From positions 1-13,251 of the forward strand of contig JACMRP010000213.1 of assembly GCA_014376325.1 (NCBI GenBank): DNA of 13,251 bases. Direction: 5' to 3'. Position numbers and translations under genes: made by a program. Each line of letters opens with the position of its first letter. The first letter of the stretch is position 1. The notes under the pieces are model-generated. The model was not told the DNA's origin and did not search any database. It saw only the letters and a list, made by a program, of their open reading frames with translations. Source of the DNA: Pseudobdellovibrionaceae bacterium. GTDB taxonomy: Bacteria > Bdellovibrionota > Bdellovibrionia > Bdellovibrionales > Bdellovibrionaceae. Positions 1 to 7,506 of this stretch are shown here, piece after piece.

Positions 1-165
1 AGCAGTTTCCTTTTCTGGACATACTCGCAATGATTCCTGTAAGCCGAAGCTTTGGTCGGTACTCTTCGCTTGCGTATTGCGATCCGCGGTCGGAGTGTGC
101 AATCGTCTCGCCATTTTTTGCATCTTGTCTTTCTAAAGCCAGCCGATGCGGCTGACATCGCAGAT
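1..165 (-). mobile_element. IS3-family transposase (OrfB) fragment, partial
   Basis: Read on the minus strand from about 165 down to 1, the frame gives a stretch containing [14 protein letters not shown], then SMSRKGNC at the left edge. This is the conserved part of the IS3-family OrfB integrase core (DDE): the Asp of HSDRGSQY is one of the catalytic carboxylates, and the MSRKGNCYDNA block normally follows about 25 residues later, as here. Further downstream residues, including the final Glu, lie outside the window. Upstream of about residue LALERQ the frame stays open but no longer resembles OrfB, so the 5' part is missing. The fragment directly abuts a broken plus-strand gene. It is best read as a truncated insertion-sequence relic; whether the part beyond the window is complete cannot be seen. 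Confidence 0.85.
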
Positions 166-171
166 ACTACG

Positions 172-589
172 AGCAAAGAAAATCAGCGAATCGCCGAAGC
201 CAGAGCGAAGTTGATGACGACTGACCGAATACTCGCCGGTGAAATGATCACGGTTAGTCAAGGAGTCACCGAAAAGCTATTTATAAGTTTGCAGATATAT
301 GATTACGGTGAAGACAATCTCAAAGGCGAGGGTCCGTACGCGAACTCCCGTGGGCAGTCATGTCGTCGCGCACATCAAATACGATGCGGAAACTCAGACA
401 ATTAACGGCCAAGCCATGCGGTCAGCTTCGGGATTTTTCTCAGATAAGGCAAAATTTTCTTGGTGCGACGGAATCCTTGGAACAGATGTTATTTCGATGA
501 GTTACACGAACATGTTCGTGATCTTGACGGCGACAAACCCCAACACAATCGCCGGCAAGGTTGCGTCTGAAGAAAAGCGCTCGGTGTAA
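172..589 (+). pseudogene. Frameshifted remnant of an unrecognised gene
   Basis: Two overlapping plus-strand frames together look like one protein. Frame 1 is protein-like from about 172 to 320 (for example LMTTDRILAGEMITVSQGV). It then degenerates and stops at 405. Frame 2 is open from 299 to 589 and is protein-like from about 330 (HVVAHIKYDAET, then FFSDKAKFSWCDG) to its stop. The ATG at 299 has no ribosome binding site before it, so it is unlikely to be a true start. The simplest reading is a single coding region with a +1 shift between about 300 and 340. Its 5' end was lost where the IS3 relic now lies. I do not recognise the family. A sequencing error could also produce the shift. A palindrome and a strong hairpin follow the stop. 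Confidence 0.5.
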
Positions 590-629
590 AACATATTGAG
601 GAAAGGGATGTCCTCAACAACCAATGATG

Positions 630-648
630 TGTCCCGAATGTCGGGACA
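630..648. repeat. Dispersed palindrome, copy 1
   Basis: Perfect inverted repeat with core GTCCCGAATGTCGGGAC (631-647), extended by one T-A pair to an 8-bp stem around a three-base ATG loop. It lies about 40 bases after the stop at 589. The same 17-base core recurs at 8949-8965 and, in inverted orientation, at 12601-12617. There is no T-run after it, so it is not a canonical Rho-independent terminator. An outer arm, GGATGTCC at 607-614, can also pair with GGACATCC at 644-651 as an alternative fold. Confidence 0.85.
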
Positions 649-668
649 TCCTTCCTGAAAAAGGAGCC

Positions 669-692
669 GATAGGGGGTTAATACCCCCTATC
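669..692. terminator. Strong GC-rich hairpin, probable terminator
   Basis: GATAGGGGG (669-677) pairs perfectly with CCCCCTATC (684-692) around a six-base TTAATA loop, giving a 9-bp stem with five consecutive G-C pairs. On the plus strand it is followed by TTCCCG rather than a T-run. On the minus strand five Ts come six bases after the stem. It separates the broken gene ending at 589 from the GH35 gene starting at 877, so a transcription-stop role fits, but the T-tract is imperfect in either direction. I see no other clear signal in 693-864. Confidence 0.5.
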
Positions 693-864
693 TTCCCGCA
701 AATATTCAATAAATTCGAGAATCACGCCATCTAACCTTTGAAAAAGAAATCGAAATCTTAATTTATTTTTCTGCGGCGATGCCGGCAACGATATTGGCAG
801 GCGGCCTGGGATCTCTAGAATATTGACTTTAGTCCCGCATGGAGTTTAGTTAAAGGCTTAGACC

Positions 865-871
865 AAGGGGG
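865..871 (+). promoter_or_regulatory. Ribosome binding site fixing the TTG start of the GH35 gene
   Basis: AAGGGGG ends five bases before TTG at 877. The next possible start in frame, GTG at 886, would sit about 14 bases away and would shorten the signal peptide, so TTG is preferred. Confidence 0.7.
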
Positions 872-876
872 AAATT

Positions 877-3312
877 TTGAATATCGTGCGTGGCTTCACT
901 GCCAAAATCGCTTTCGTTTTTTTGAGTCTTTCCGCAATGAACTGCCTGGCGGGAAATGTGGCATTTCACGACGAACAACTTTGGATCGATGGCGTTGCCC
1001 AACCGCAAATTTATGGTGCCGAGATTCAGTATTTCCGACTTCGCGGTGGCCCAGGTCCCAATGTCCCCCGCGCAGAAGTCATCGCCCTTTGGAATCAAGC
1101 TCTGGACCGGGCTGTCGAAGCTGGAATGAACGCCGTTAGCTTTTACATTCCCTGGGATTTTCACGAATACGCTGAGGGCAAATTCGATTTTGATGGGACC
1201 GCCGACGATGATGGCGACGGTCTTGCCGACTATCCGTCCCGAGACGTTCGCACGTTCATAAAACTCATTGAAGAGCATGGTATTAAAATTATTTTGGCGC
1301 GTCCTGGCCCCTACATTAATGCCGAGTGGGGTTTCCTCGGATTCGGAGCGATTCCTCTTTGGTTCCACGAAAAGTATCCTGACAGTCATTCGAAAAATTC
1401 AAAAAGACAAAGCACCACCCTTTTTAGCTACGAAGATCCAGATTTTTTACGCCTTTCTAAAATATGGCTAGAGACTGTTTATCACCAAGTTTTAAAAGAT
1501 CACATTGGTCCGGGCAAACCGGTGTCATTCATCCAAATCGACAACGAAACAAATTTCATGTGGCAGTCCATCTATAGTCATGACTACGGCGTCCTGGCCG
1601 TTCGCGAATACCAAGACTTTTTGCAGAGTCGTTATTTGTCTTTAGCCAGTTTAAATAATACTCACGGTCGCGAATGGAAAACATGGTCCGAGATTCGTCC
1701 GCCATTCATTTACTCACTCAATTTGGCCGAAGATCAGGACTGGTACCGTTATCAAGACCATTCATTGTACTCTTACCTGCAGAAAATTCGCAAAGTTTGG
1801 ACAGACCTCGGCGTCAAAGAACCCACTGTGCACTTTACTTTAGCTGAAAGCTACAATGCTACCGAAGCGGGTTTACTTCCGAACTACAAACTTCGGAACG
1901 CGCCTGACGTCGGCATGCTAACCGTGAATCTGTATCCTAAAACCTATGAAACCGCCGATAAAACTTTGCTAAACCTCCCTTTCAAAGCCGATCACGACGT
2001 GAAAGCTGCAGCTGCCGCCAGCGAAGCATATCTAGGGACTCGTCAAGACTGGGTCATGGGCCCAGAAATTCAAGGAGGTTGGTGGAAAGGCACGCATGTT
2101 TCCGAAGAAGCCCGTCGCCAAACCTACTTGACGACCATCGGCCACGGCATGAAAGCCCTATTCATTTACTACTTCAACGAGGGCGAAAACTGGCAATCCG
2201 GATGGATGAAAACTGCGATCACTGGCTATTTCAACGAGCTAAAGAAAGACCCAAAATACGCTTCGATCGCGGAAAAAGATCTTCCTTATCAGTTCTGGAG
2301 CGAGTTGGATCAAAGCGTCGCCAATCAGTTTTTAGCCATCAATACCCAAAATGTATGGATCAACGGCGGAACGCAAACTGATAAATTATACTTCGATGCT
2401 CCCATCGGCGGCGATGCAAAAGCCCGTGCTCCTTTTCAATTAGTGAAAGACATCGGCAATAAGCTGGTAAAACCTTATGGAGCCTTTTTAGGACAAGCTC
2501 ATGAATTGGAAGACCCTGTTTGCCTAGTCAAGGACCCCGATGCACACGTTCCGTCTGGCATAAGTGGCGTGAACTCTCGCATTGTTCAGTCTGACTGGAG
2601 CGGAGGACTTTTAGCCCTGCTGATGCATTCTGGAATCAATGCGCGTATTCATCACTGGGGCATCAATCAGAAAACTGAACTTCTCGATTTAAAGAAATGC
2701 AAAATGGTGCTTTATCAGGACACGGGCCTTACTCCGCAGGCCCTTGTAGAGACCTTGCAAGAAGTCACCGCCAAAGGTGGCAGCGTCGTCAGCTTTATTT
2801 ATTCCGGCACGGCCGATGCACTGAAGGCAAGCCCCACTGCGGGCGTTTGCTCGCGACTTCCATCCTCGCCAATGGAAGTCGATGGTTACAAATGTCAAAT
2901 GGGTGCCGGCAATCTCTATTATGTGAAGGTCGCAATTTACGATGTCTTTAACACTGATTTTTACTCTCGCATTCACGATGCGAATCAGCGTCGCGGCGTC
3001 ATCGATCGGATTTTGGATGAAACGGGCATCGTTCCTAAAGTAAAGATCAATGGCGGCGGCGATCGCACGGTGACCTTTGCTCGTGCCAATCAAGCCGAAG
3101 ACACGCTGTGGATCACCGCGAAAACTTCGCGCATTGACGGGACCAGCGGCAATATTCAGTGGAGCCTTGCCGACAGTTCAAAAAAATATTCAGTGCTCGA
3201 GGTTCTGACGGGTCGCGAAGTTCAAATCAACGGCGATGAGTTGGTAAAAACGGGTTTTCCGTTCCAGCTTGAAGGCAGTGGAAGTTCTGCCTATTTCGTG
3301 AGAGCCCTTTGA
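877..3312 (+). CDS. Secreted GH35-family beta-galactosidase-like glycoside hydrolase
   Basis: 811-residue exported enzyme predicted to remove terminal beta-galactose, or a related sugar, from glycans outside the cytoplasm. A signal peptide covers about residues 1-25. The TIM barrel shows GH35 hallmarks: GAEIQYFR (48-54), YIPWDFHEYAEGKFDF (90-105), ARPGPYINAEW (141-151), acid/base E224 in QIDNE, and probable nucleophile E397 in GPEIQGGWW. Residues 106-123 (DFDGTADDDGDGLADYPS region) insert a calcium-loop-like Asp/Gly repeat into the barrel. Residues about 568-645 resemble the amidotransferase-fold domain seen in GH42 beta-galactosidases, and a beta-rich C-terminal domain follows. The start is TTG with a good ribosome binding site. 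The stop overlaps the next gene's start (TTGA), implying translational coupling to the glucoamylase. Family is confident; the real substrate is not known from sequence. Confidence 0.92.
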   Translation: MNIVRGFTAKIAFVFLSLSAMNCLAGNVAFHDEQLWIDGVAQPQIYGAEIQYFRLRGGPGPNVPRAEVIALWNQALDRAVEAGMNAVSFYIPWDFHEYAEGKFDFDGTADDDGDGLADYPSRDVRTFIKLIEEHGIKIILARPGPYINAEWGFLGFGAIPLWFHEKYPDSHSKNSKRQSTTLFSYEDPDFLRLSKIWLETVYHQVLKDHIGPGKPVSFIQIDNETNFMWQSIYSHDYGVLAVREYQDFLQSRYLSLASLNNTHGREWKTWSEIRPPFIYSLNLAEDQDWYRYQDHSLYSYLQKIRKVWTDLGVKEPTVHFTLAESYNATEAGLLPNYKLRNAPDVGMLTVNLYPKTYETADKTLLNLPFKADHDVKAAAAASEAYLGTRQDWVMGPEIQGGWWKGTHVSEEARRQTYLTTIGHGMKALFIYYFNEGENWQSGWMKTAITGYFNELKKDPKYASIAEKDLPYQFWSELDQSVANQFLAINTQNVWINGGTQTDKLYFDAPIGGDAKARAPFQLVKDIGNKLVKPYGAFLGQAHELEDPVCLVKDPDAHVPSGISGVNSRIVQSDWSGGLLALLMHSGINARIHHWGINQKTELLDLKKCKMVLYQDTGLTPQALVETLQEVTAKGGSVVSFIYSGTADALKASPTAGVCSRLPSSPMEVDGYKCQMGAGNLYYVKVAIYDVFNTDFYSRIHDANQRRGVIDRILDETGIVPKVKINGGGDRTVTFARANQAEDTLWITAKTSRIDGTSGNIQWSLADSSKKYSVLEVLTGREVQINGDELVKTGFPFQLEGSGSSAYFVRAL

Positions 3313-4697
3313 AGTTACTTTTATTTGTTTCGATGGTGTTTTCAGGAAGCTGGGGACTTGCCCTCAGCCTTGACGCTTGGGTTCAGTCTCAATCGAAAAT
3401 TTCACTGGTCGAACTTCAGAAAAACATCTCGCCTGCCGGAAGCGCTCCGGGAACGATCGTCGCTTCGCCCTCCCGAGACAATCCCAACTATTACTTCCAC
3501 TGGACGCGCGATGCGGGGCTAGTGATGACGAGCATCATCGCGAAATATGAATCTTCCACCGGCGCCGAGCGAAAACATTTTAGCCGATTTATCTCGGACT
3601 TCATCCAGCTTTCGCGTCAGCAACAGCTCGCGAACAGTGCGGAGGGTATCGGCGAACCGAGATTCAATGCCGATGGCTCACCGGATACTATCCCCTGGAA
3701 CCGACCGCAATATGACGGTCCAGCCCTGCGCGCGCTGAGCGTTCTGAAGTTTCTCAACATTCCAAGTGAATTGCCCGCTAGCGCTGATCAAACAATGCTA
3801 CGAAGTCTTGCACTCAGCGTTCTTCGGACCGATTTAAGTTACATCGCGGAAAAGTGGAATCTGCCCAGCTTCGATCTTTGGGAGGAGCTCCTTGGCTTCC
3901 ACTTCTACACTCAAGTTGTTCAGGCTTCGGCATTAAACGAAGGAATTCGTTTTTTTGTCGCCGCAAACGAACCGGATTTTGCGGATCAACTGCGGGCACC
4001 TTCCGATGCCATTCGAATCAATTTGGCAAAACACTGGGATCTGAAACGGGGATACATCGGTGCAAGCTACGGCCTTCAGCAGGCTCCCGATAGCCCGTAC
4101 AAAGCGAGCAATTTAGATACCGCAGTGATCTTGGGGATTTTGCACGGTCCCGGTATTTACGAACTCTCCGACGATCAGGCATTGTCCACGCTCCGTGCCC
4201 TCGAGGCCGCGTTCGCAACTGAATACAAAATCAATAAAGGAAACCGCGTTCCCGCGATCGGCCGTTTTACCGACGACATCTATTTCCATGGAAATCCGTG
4301 GTACATGACGACGGCAGCCTTTGCTGAATATTACTTCAAGCTAGCCTCGGAGCTTTCGGCTCGGCAAGCGATTCAGGTGAACGCTTCGAACAGTGATTTT
4401 TATAATGCCGCGCTCAGCTTTTCTAGGTCGCCGGCGCGCTGGACTTTGGGGAAAACTGTAGATATTCAATCTGTTGATGGACAGAGATTGATAAAGGCCC
4501 TGCACAAAAAAGGCGATGCTTATTTGCGGGTGTTAAAAAAATACGTGGGTTCGCAAGGGGAAATGTCCGAACAGTTTGATCGTGAAGCCGGTGTTCCAGT
4601 ATCGGCTCCACATCTAACTTGGAGTTACGCTAGCTTCCTGACGGCAACTAGCGCACGGGAAAAACTTATTTCCGACACTCGGAAGTCGCATCCATAG
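3309..4697 (+). CDS. Secreted GH15 glucoamylase
   Basis: 462-residue exported glucan 1,4-alpha-glucosidase that should release glucose from the non-reducing ends of starch or glycogen-type chains. A signal peptide covers about residues 1-19. The catalytic (alpha/alpha)6 barrel fills the rest, and there is no starch-binding domain. Fungal-type GH15 motifs are intact: FHWTRDAG (63-70), IPWNRPQYDGPALRA (128-142), WEELLGFHFYTQVVQ with catalytic acid E192, GNPWYMTTAAFAEYY (328-342), and MSEQFDREAG with catalytic base E421, followed by LTWSYASFLTA. The TTG start overlaps the upstream TGA by four bases; an ATG at codon 9 is an alternative but would cut into the signal peptide. The 3' end overlaps the convergent gene by 32 bp. 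With no cytosolic glycogen gene nearby, an extracellular or prey glucan is the likely substrate (inference). Confidence 0.95.
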   Translation: MKLLLFVSMVFSGSWGLALSLDAWVQSQSKISLVELQKNISPAGSAPGTIVASPSRDNPNYYFHWTRDAGLVMTSIIAKYESSTGAERKHFSRFISDFIQLSRQQQLANSAEGIGEPRFNADGSPDTIPWNRPQYDGPALRALSVLKFLNIPSELPASADQTMLRSLALSVLRTDLSYIAEKWNLPSFDLWEELLGFHFYTQVVQASALNEGIRFFVAANEPDFADQLRAPSDAIRINLAKHWDLKRGYIGASYGLQQAPDSPYKASNLDTAVILGILHGPGIYELSDDQALSTLRALEAAFATEYKINKGNRVPAIGRFTDDIYFHGNPWYMTTAAFAEYYFKLASELSARQAIQVNASNSDFYNAALSFSRSPARWTLGKTVDIQSVDGQRLIKALHKKGDAYLRVLKKYVGSQGEMSEQFDREAGVPVSAPHLTWSYASFLTATSAREKLISDTRKSHP

Positions 4698-6939
4698 AAA
4701 TCGTGGTTCCTGGGTTCACAAAAATACAGCCTGACTTATTTCCCGACAGGATTGATTTGCCGGTTATCTTATTACCGGCACAAGGGCTCGCCAGGAAAAT
4801 GCCATAGCCATTAGAGTCTTCGATGACGACTGAACGGAACTCATTTTCGTAGGCGCAACTATTTCCATGGTCGGATTCGGCGAGGAAAGCCCCGTGACTT
4901 CCGCTACGACTGATGACCAAGTTTTCAAAGATCACACCATGAAGGAAGCGGGCGAAAATACCAACATCGCCGTTACTTGCTAAAGTTCCACCCAGAAATT
5001 TATTGTTGTTGAAATCGATATCGATCGAGATCCCCGCACCGCGGTTGCGGGATAGATTGACGTTTTCAAACAAGCTCTCGGTAGTTTGATAGCCCGCAAA
5101 ACCATCGAAATAATTTCCATAAGAAGTAAAGTCCTTCACGTACAAATGATCACAATATTTCTCGGTCACGAGGCCGCCTGAGATTGCGCTGTGCGCGGTC
5201 ACTCGGCTGAGCGTCACGTAAGAAGCACCACGAATGGTGATCGCGTTGTTCCGAATATTCGATACGTCGCCATCGCAACTGCCATTGCCGCATTCTTTAG
5301 TGTGGTCCTGATTCGCCAAATTGCCGTCGACAGTGAGGTCTGAAACTTCAATGTTGGACACGCGGGATGCGGTCACCCAGTTGCCCTGCTTATCTTGAAT
5401 CACCTTGTCGTCTCCGATAACAAGAACCGGTGCCGGATTTTGACGTGCTAAACGCAGGGTTGTGGTGGCGCGTCCGGTGCCGATAATTTTAACGTTGCTC
5501 TTTTTCAGAAGGATTTTTGCCTTGCACTCAAACACTCCTGCTGGAATCTTTACGGTTCCACCAGAGGCAGGAAGCGCATCAATGGCTCGACGAATAAACT
5601 CGCACTGGTCTTGCTCTGCAGGGAAATAAGCGGTGGTTTTATATTTAAAATGAATCGACTGGTCCACAGTTTTCGCCTTTGCGATATTCTGCTTTAAAGT
5701 AGACATAGCAACAATATTGTCACCGTATTCGCCGTCCGCCGGGTGCTGGTAAAGGCTGACTCCGGTAACCACGTTACTGTCTAAAATATCCACGCGGTAA
5801 CTGGCGCGCAAGTCATAGTTGGTATTCCCTAAGTTCTTCTTAAAGTAAGCGTAATGTTCAGGATTGCGATCTTCATTTGCTAAGCTCCAAGAAACCGGTG
5901 AAGCTGTTTCCTTGCCGATTTGTTGCATTTGCAGTGCGACCGTCGATGGATTGAGATCCACTCGAGAGGCTGAGCCATCCGCAAACTTCACGTGCAAAGT
6001 GTCCGAGTCGTGAGCGGAATCGGTCGCGCCCGCAGAGCCCTGTTCTAAACTTTTCCAAAACATGCTGCTGTACGCAACCAACGCCGTGTGCGGATCTTTT
6101 TTCCAGTTGAAGTCCTCACGAGTGTACCAGTGACTGTCGACGATGATCTCGGCGTTTTTTCCAGTTGGAGACATCTTCATACTCAGGGCGCCGCAAAACA
6201 GCTCACTTTCAACTATGAGATAAGCATGGGCTTGATTCGTATCGTTTGCTGAAAGGTAGACGGATCGGACAATCGGAAAGTCTTCCTTAAGACCAGTTTT
6301 TCCATTCGCGCCGAGGCCGAAAACTTTGTGTGCTGCTAGCCGAAGTGATGCCCCCGTGACTTGTGGAGGAAATCCTGCGAAGCGCACGTAGGCACTCGAG
6401 CGAATATCGAACAACTGTGGATAACCGCCTTGAGGAGACTTATGACCGATGATGACTTCAGTCAGAACTTTGCCTGATTGCGGGATTAGAGATTTATCGA
6501 TAGCTGGATGAATCGTGTTCGAGGTGAAATCGGGATTCGCATCTTTCCAAGTTTTCAACTGATAGGTTCCCGCCGATTGCGATTCGACGTAGACCTGCAT
6601 TGGCAAGCTATTGACGGCGGCACGCGGTCGAGGCGAAATATAAAAGTCATTTTGATCTAGGATGTTCTTGGTGGTAACGGCCAGCTCTTCTTGATAGGTC
6701 ATGCCGAAACCAGATGGTCCTGCAGGATCCAACATAGGGATCTTAGCGACGACCGGCTCCGCGTAAGGCTTTTGACATCGCCCAAAGGCTTCGATTCTTG
6801 CAGAATTGAAATCCATCTTGCGTAGGCCGTCAGCGGGTTTGGCCATTGCCGAAGTCATTGGAAAAATCGCACACATCGTGATCGCGAACGTAAGAACTGC
6901 AAAAACCGGGGATTTTTCCGAACTTTTCGATTTTTTCAT
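4666..6939 (-). CDS. Secreted OpgG/MdoG-like domain fused to a beta-helix lyase/epimerase-like domain
   Basis: 757 residues with a signal peptide (about 1-33). Residues about 40-420 resemble the osmoregulated periplasmic glucan proteins OpgG/OpgD. Matching landmarks are SSAYVRFAGFPP (181-192), a KVFGLGANGKTGL segment (205-217) corresponding to the family's GlyLeu-rich strand, the TALVAYSSMFW block (285-295), and HDSDTLHVKFADG (310-322), which recalls the HDSDG motif. From about 445 the sequence opens like Pectate_lyase_3 proteins (IRRAIDALPASGGTVKIPAG) and continues as repeated short strands with turns such as DLTVDGN, SNGDVGIF and SRSGSHGAF, typical of a right-handed parallel beta-helix. The ATG start has AGAGGTG five bases upstream. 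No OpgH-type glucosyltransferase is adjacent, so a degradative or binding role is more likely than glucan synthesis. E. coli OpgD is a beta-1,2-glucanase (GH186); activity here is inference. Confidence 0.82.
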   Translation of the reverse strand: MKKSKSSEKSPVFAVLTFAITMCAIFPMTSAMAKPADGLRKMDFNSARIEAFGRCQKPYAEPVVAKIPMLDPAGPSGFGMTYQEELAVTTKNILDQNDFYISPRPRAAVNSLPMQVYVESQSAGTYQLKTWKDANPDFTSNTIHPAIDKSLIPQSGKVLTEVIIGHKSPQGGYPQLFDIRSSAYVRFAGFPPQVTGASLRLAAHKVFGLGANGKTGLKEDFPIVRSVYLSANDTNQAHAYLIVESELFCGALSMKMSPTGKNAEIIVDSHWYTREDFNWKKDPHTALVAYSSMFWKSLEQGSAGATDSAHDSDTLHVKFADGSASRVDLNPSTVALQMQQIGKETASPVSWSLANEDRNPEHYAYFKKNLGNTNYDLRASYRVDILDSNVVTGVSLYQHPADGEYGDNIVAMSTLKQNIAKAKTVDQSIHFKYKTTAYFPAEQDQCEFIRRAIDALPASGGTVKIPAGVFECKAKILLKKSNVKIIGTGRATTTLRLARQNPAPVLVIGDDKVIQDKQGNWVTASRVSNIEVSDLTVDGNLANQDHTKECGNGSCDGDVSNIRNNAITIRGASYVTLSRVTAHSAISGGLVTEKYCDHLYVKDFTSYGNYFDGFAGYQTTESLFENVNLSRNRGAGISIDIDFNNNKFLGGTLASNGDVGIFARFLHGVIFENLVISRSGSHGAFLAESDHGNSCAYENEFRSVVIEDSNGYGIFLASPCAGNKITGKSILSGNKSGCIFVNPGTTISMDATSECRK

Positions 6940-7123
6940 AGAGCACCTCTGGCAAATGATGGAATTTGGTATTGCGAGTTTAAGTTATGCCAAAATCCTG
7001 CCATCCCTAAATACGCCTCAGGCCAATTGAATGAGGTAAAGTGCCAAATAAATTATGCTGAGTCGCGAATTGTCACTTCTTCCTGTTTGACCCCTGGCTA
7101 TAAAGAAATCAAATGGGGAATCT

Positions 7124-7139
7124 TGCAGCCAAAGCTGCA
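7124..7139. other. Hairpin behind gene remnant A
   Basis: TGCAGC-CAAA-GCTGCA is a perfect 6-bp stem with a CAAA loop (TTTG on the minus strand). It begins three bases after the minus-strand stop of remnant A. The hairpin at 8602-8617 sits at exactly the same offset behind remnant B with the same loop and a different paired stem. There is no clear T-run. Confidence 0.6.
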
Positions 7140-7142
7140 CGT

Positions 7143-7414
7143 TTACTTGCGCGAAGCCAATAGAGCGCAATGAGCCTCATGCAAGGCCCCTAATCGAGAA
7201 AGAACTTCGTCCAGCCGATCTTCGGGTACCACCGCTAGAGCAACTTCGCTATTCTAAGTTTGCAATGGAGGCCTAGAAATAAAGCAGCGCAGATGATTGT
7301 GCGGGAGAGATCATCACGATACTTTAAAAATTGACGGCTCTGAATGCGCACCTTGAAATTCTGTGATCAAAGAAACTCTCTGACGAGTGTCGCGCCGGAT
7401 TTGGCAGTGACCAT
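7143..7414 (-). pseudogene. Remnant A of an unrecognised gene family
   Basis: Fills most of the 567-base gap before the C26 gene. The minus strand has an ATG at 7412-7414 preceded by GAGGTG, but that frame stops after 15 codons. Downstream another frame reads convincingly (VRIQSRQFLKYRDDLSRT, then ALFLGLHCKL). It shifts again near 7250 into SEVALAVVPEDRLDEVLSRL and ends LLASRK with TAA at 7143-7145. The last 26 codons align without gaps to remnant B at 8621-8700, sharing the pattern D.L.E.LSR and a final SRK stop. At least two frame disruptions make it a pseudogene. I do not recognise the family; a mobile or repeated gene is likely given two copies 1.5 kb apart. I see no convincing promoter in the rest of 6940-7506. 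Confidence 0.55.
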
Positions 7415-7467
7415 ATTTTAGACACCTCAGCGGACGCGGCCTTGCCGCTCGCGATGATTTCTATGGC

Positions 7468-7487
7468 ACTCTTTTTGGAGAAAGAGT
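7468..7487 (+). promoter_or_regulatory. Hairpin in the C26 gene leader
   Basis: ACTCTTT (7468-7474) and AAAGAGT (7481-7487) form a perfect 7-bp stem with a six-base loop, ending eight bases before the TAGGAG ribosome binding site. It could be a leader structure or an operator. Nothing in the sequence decides between them. Confidence 0.3.
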
Positions 7488-7506
7488 CTACCAACTAGGA
7501 GATTCT

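Noticed and set aside
52..171. Plus-strand start at 52 as the N-terminus of a gene
   Set aside because: This stretch is the antisense of the IS3 transposase HSDRGSQY region; the protein there is clearly on the minus strand.
820..865. TTGACT at 825 as the -35 box of the GH35 gene
   Set aside because: No acceptable -10 hexamer lies 16-18 bases downstream; the nearest candidates match the consensus poorly.
7085..7200. Riboswitch or c-di-GMP-type RNA at the conserved 100-base block
   Set aside because: None of the conserved aptamer cores I know is visible, and the conserved block reads as the 3' end of a protein-coding frame with a hairpin behind its stop.
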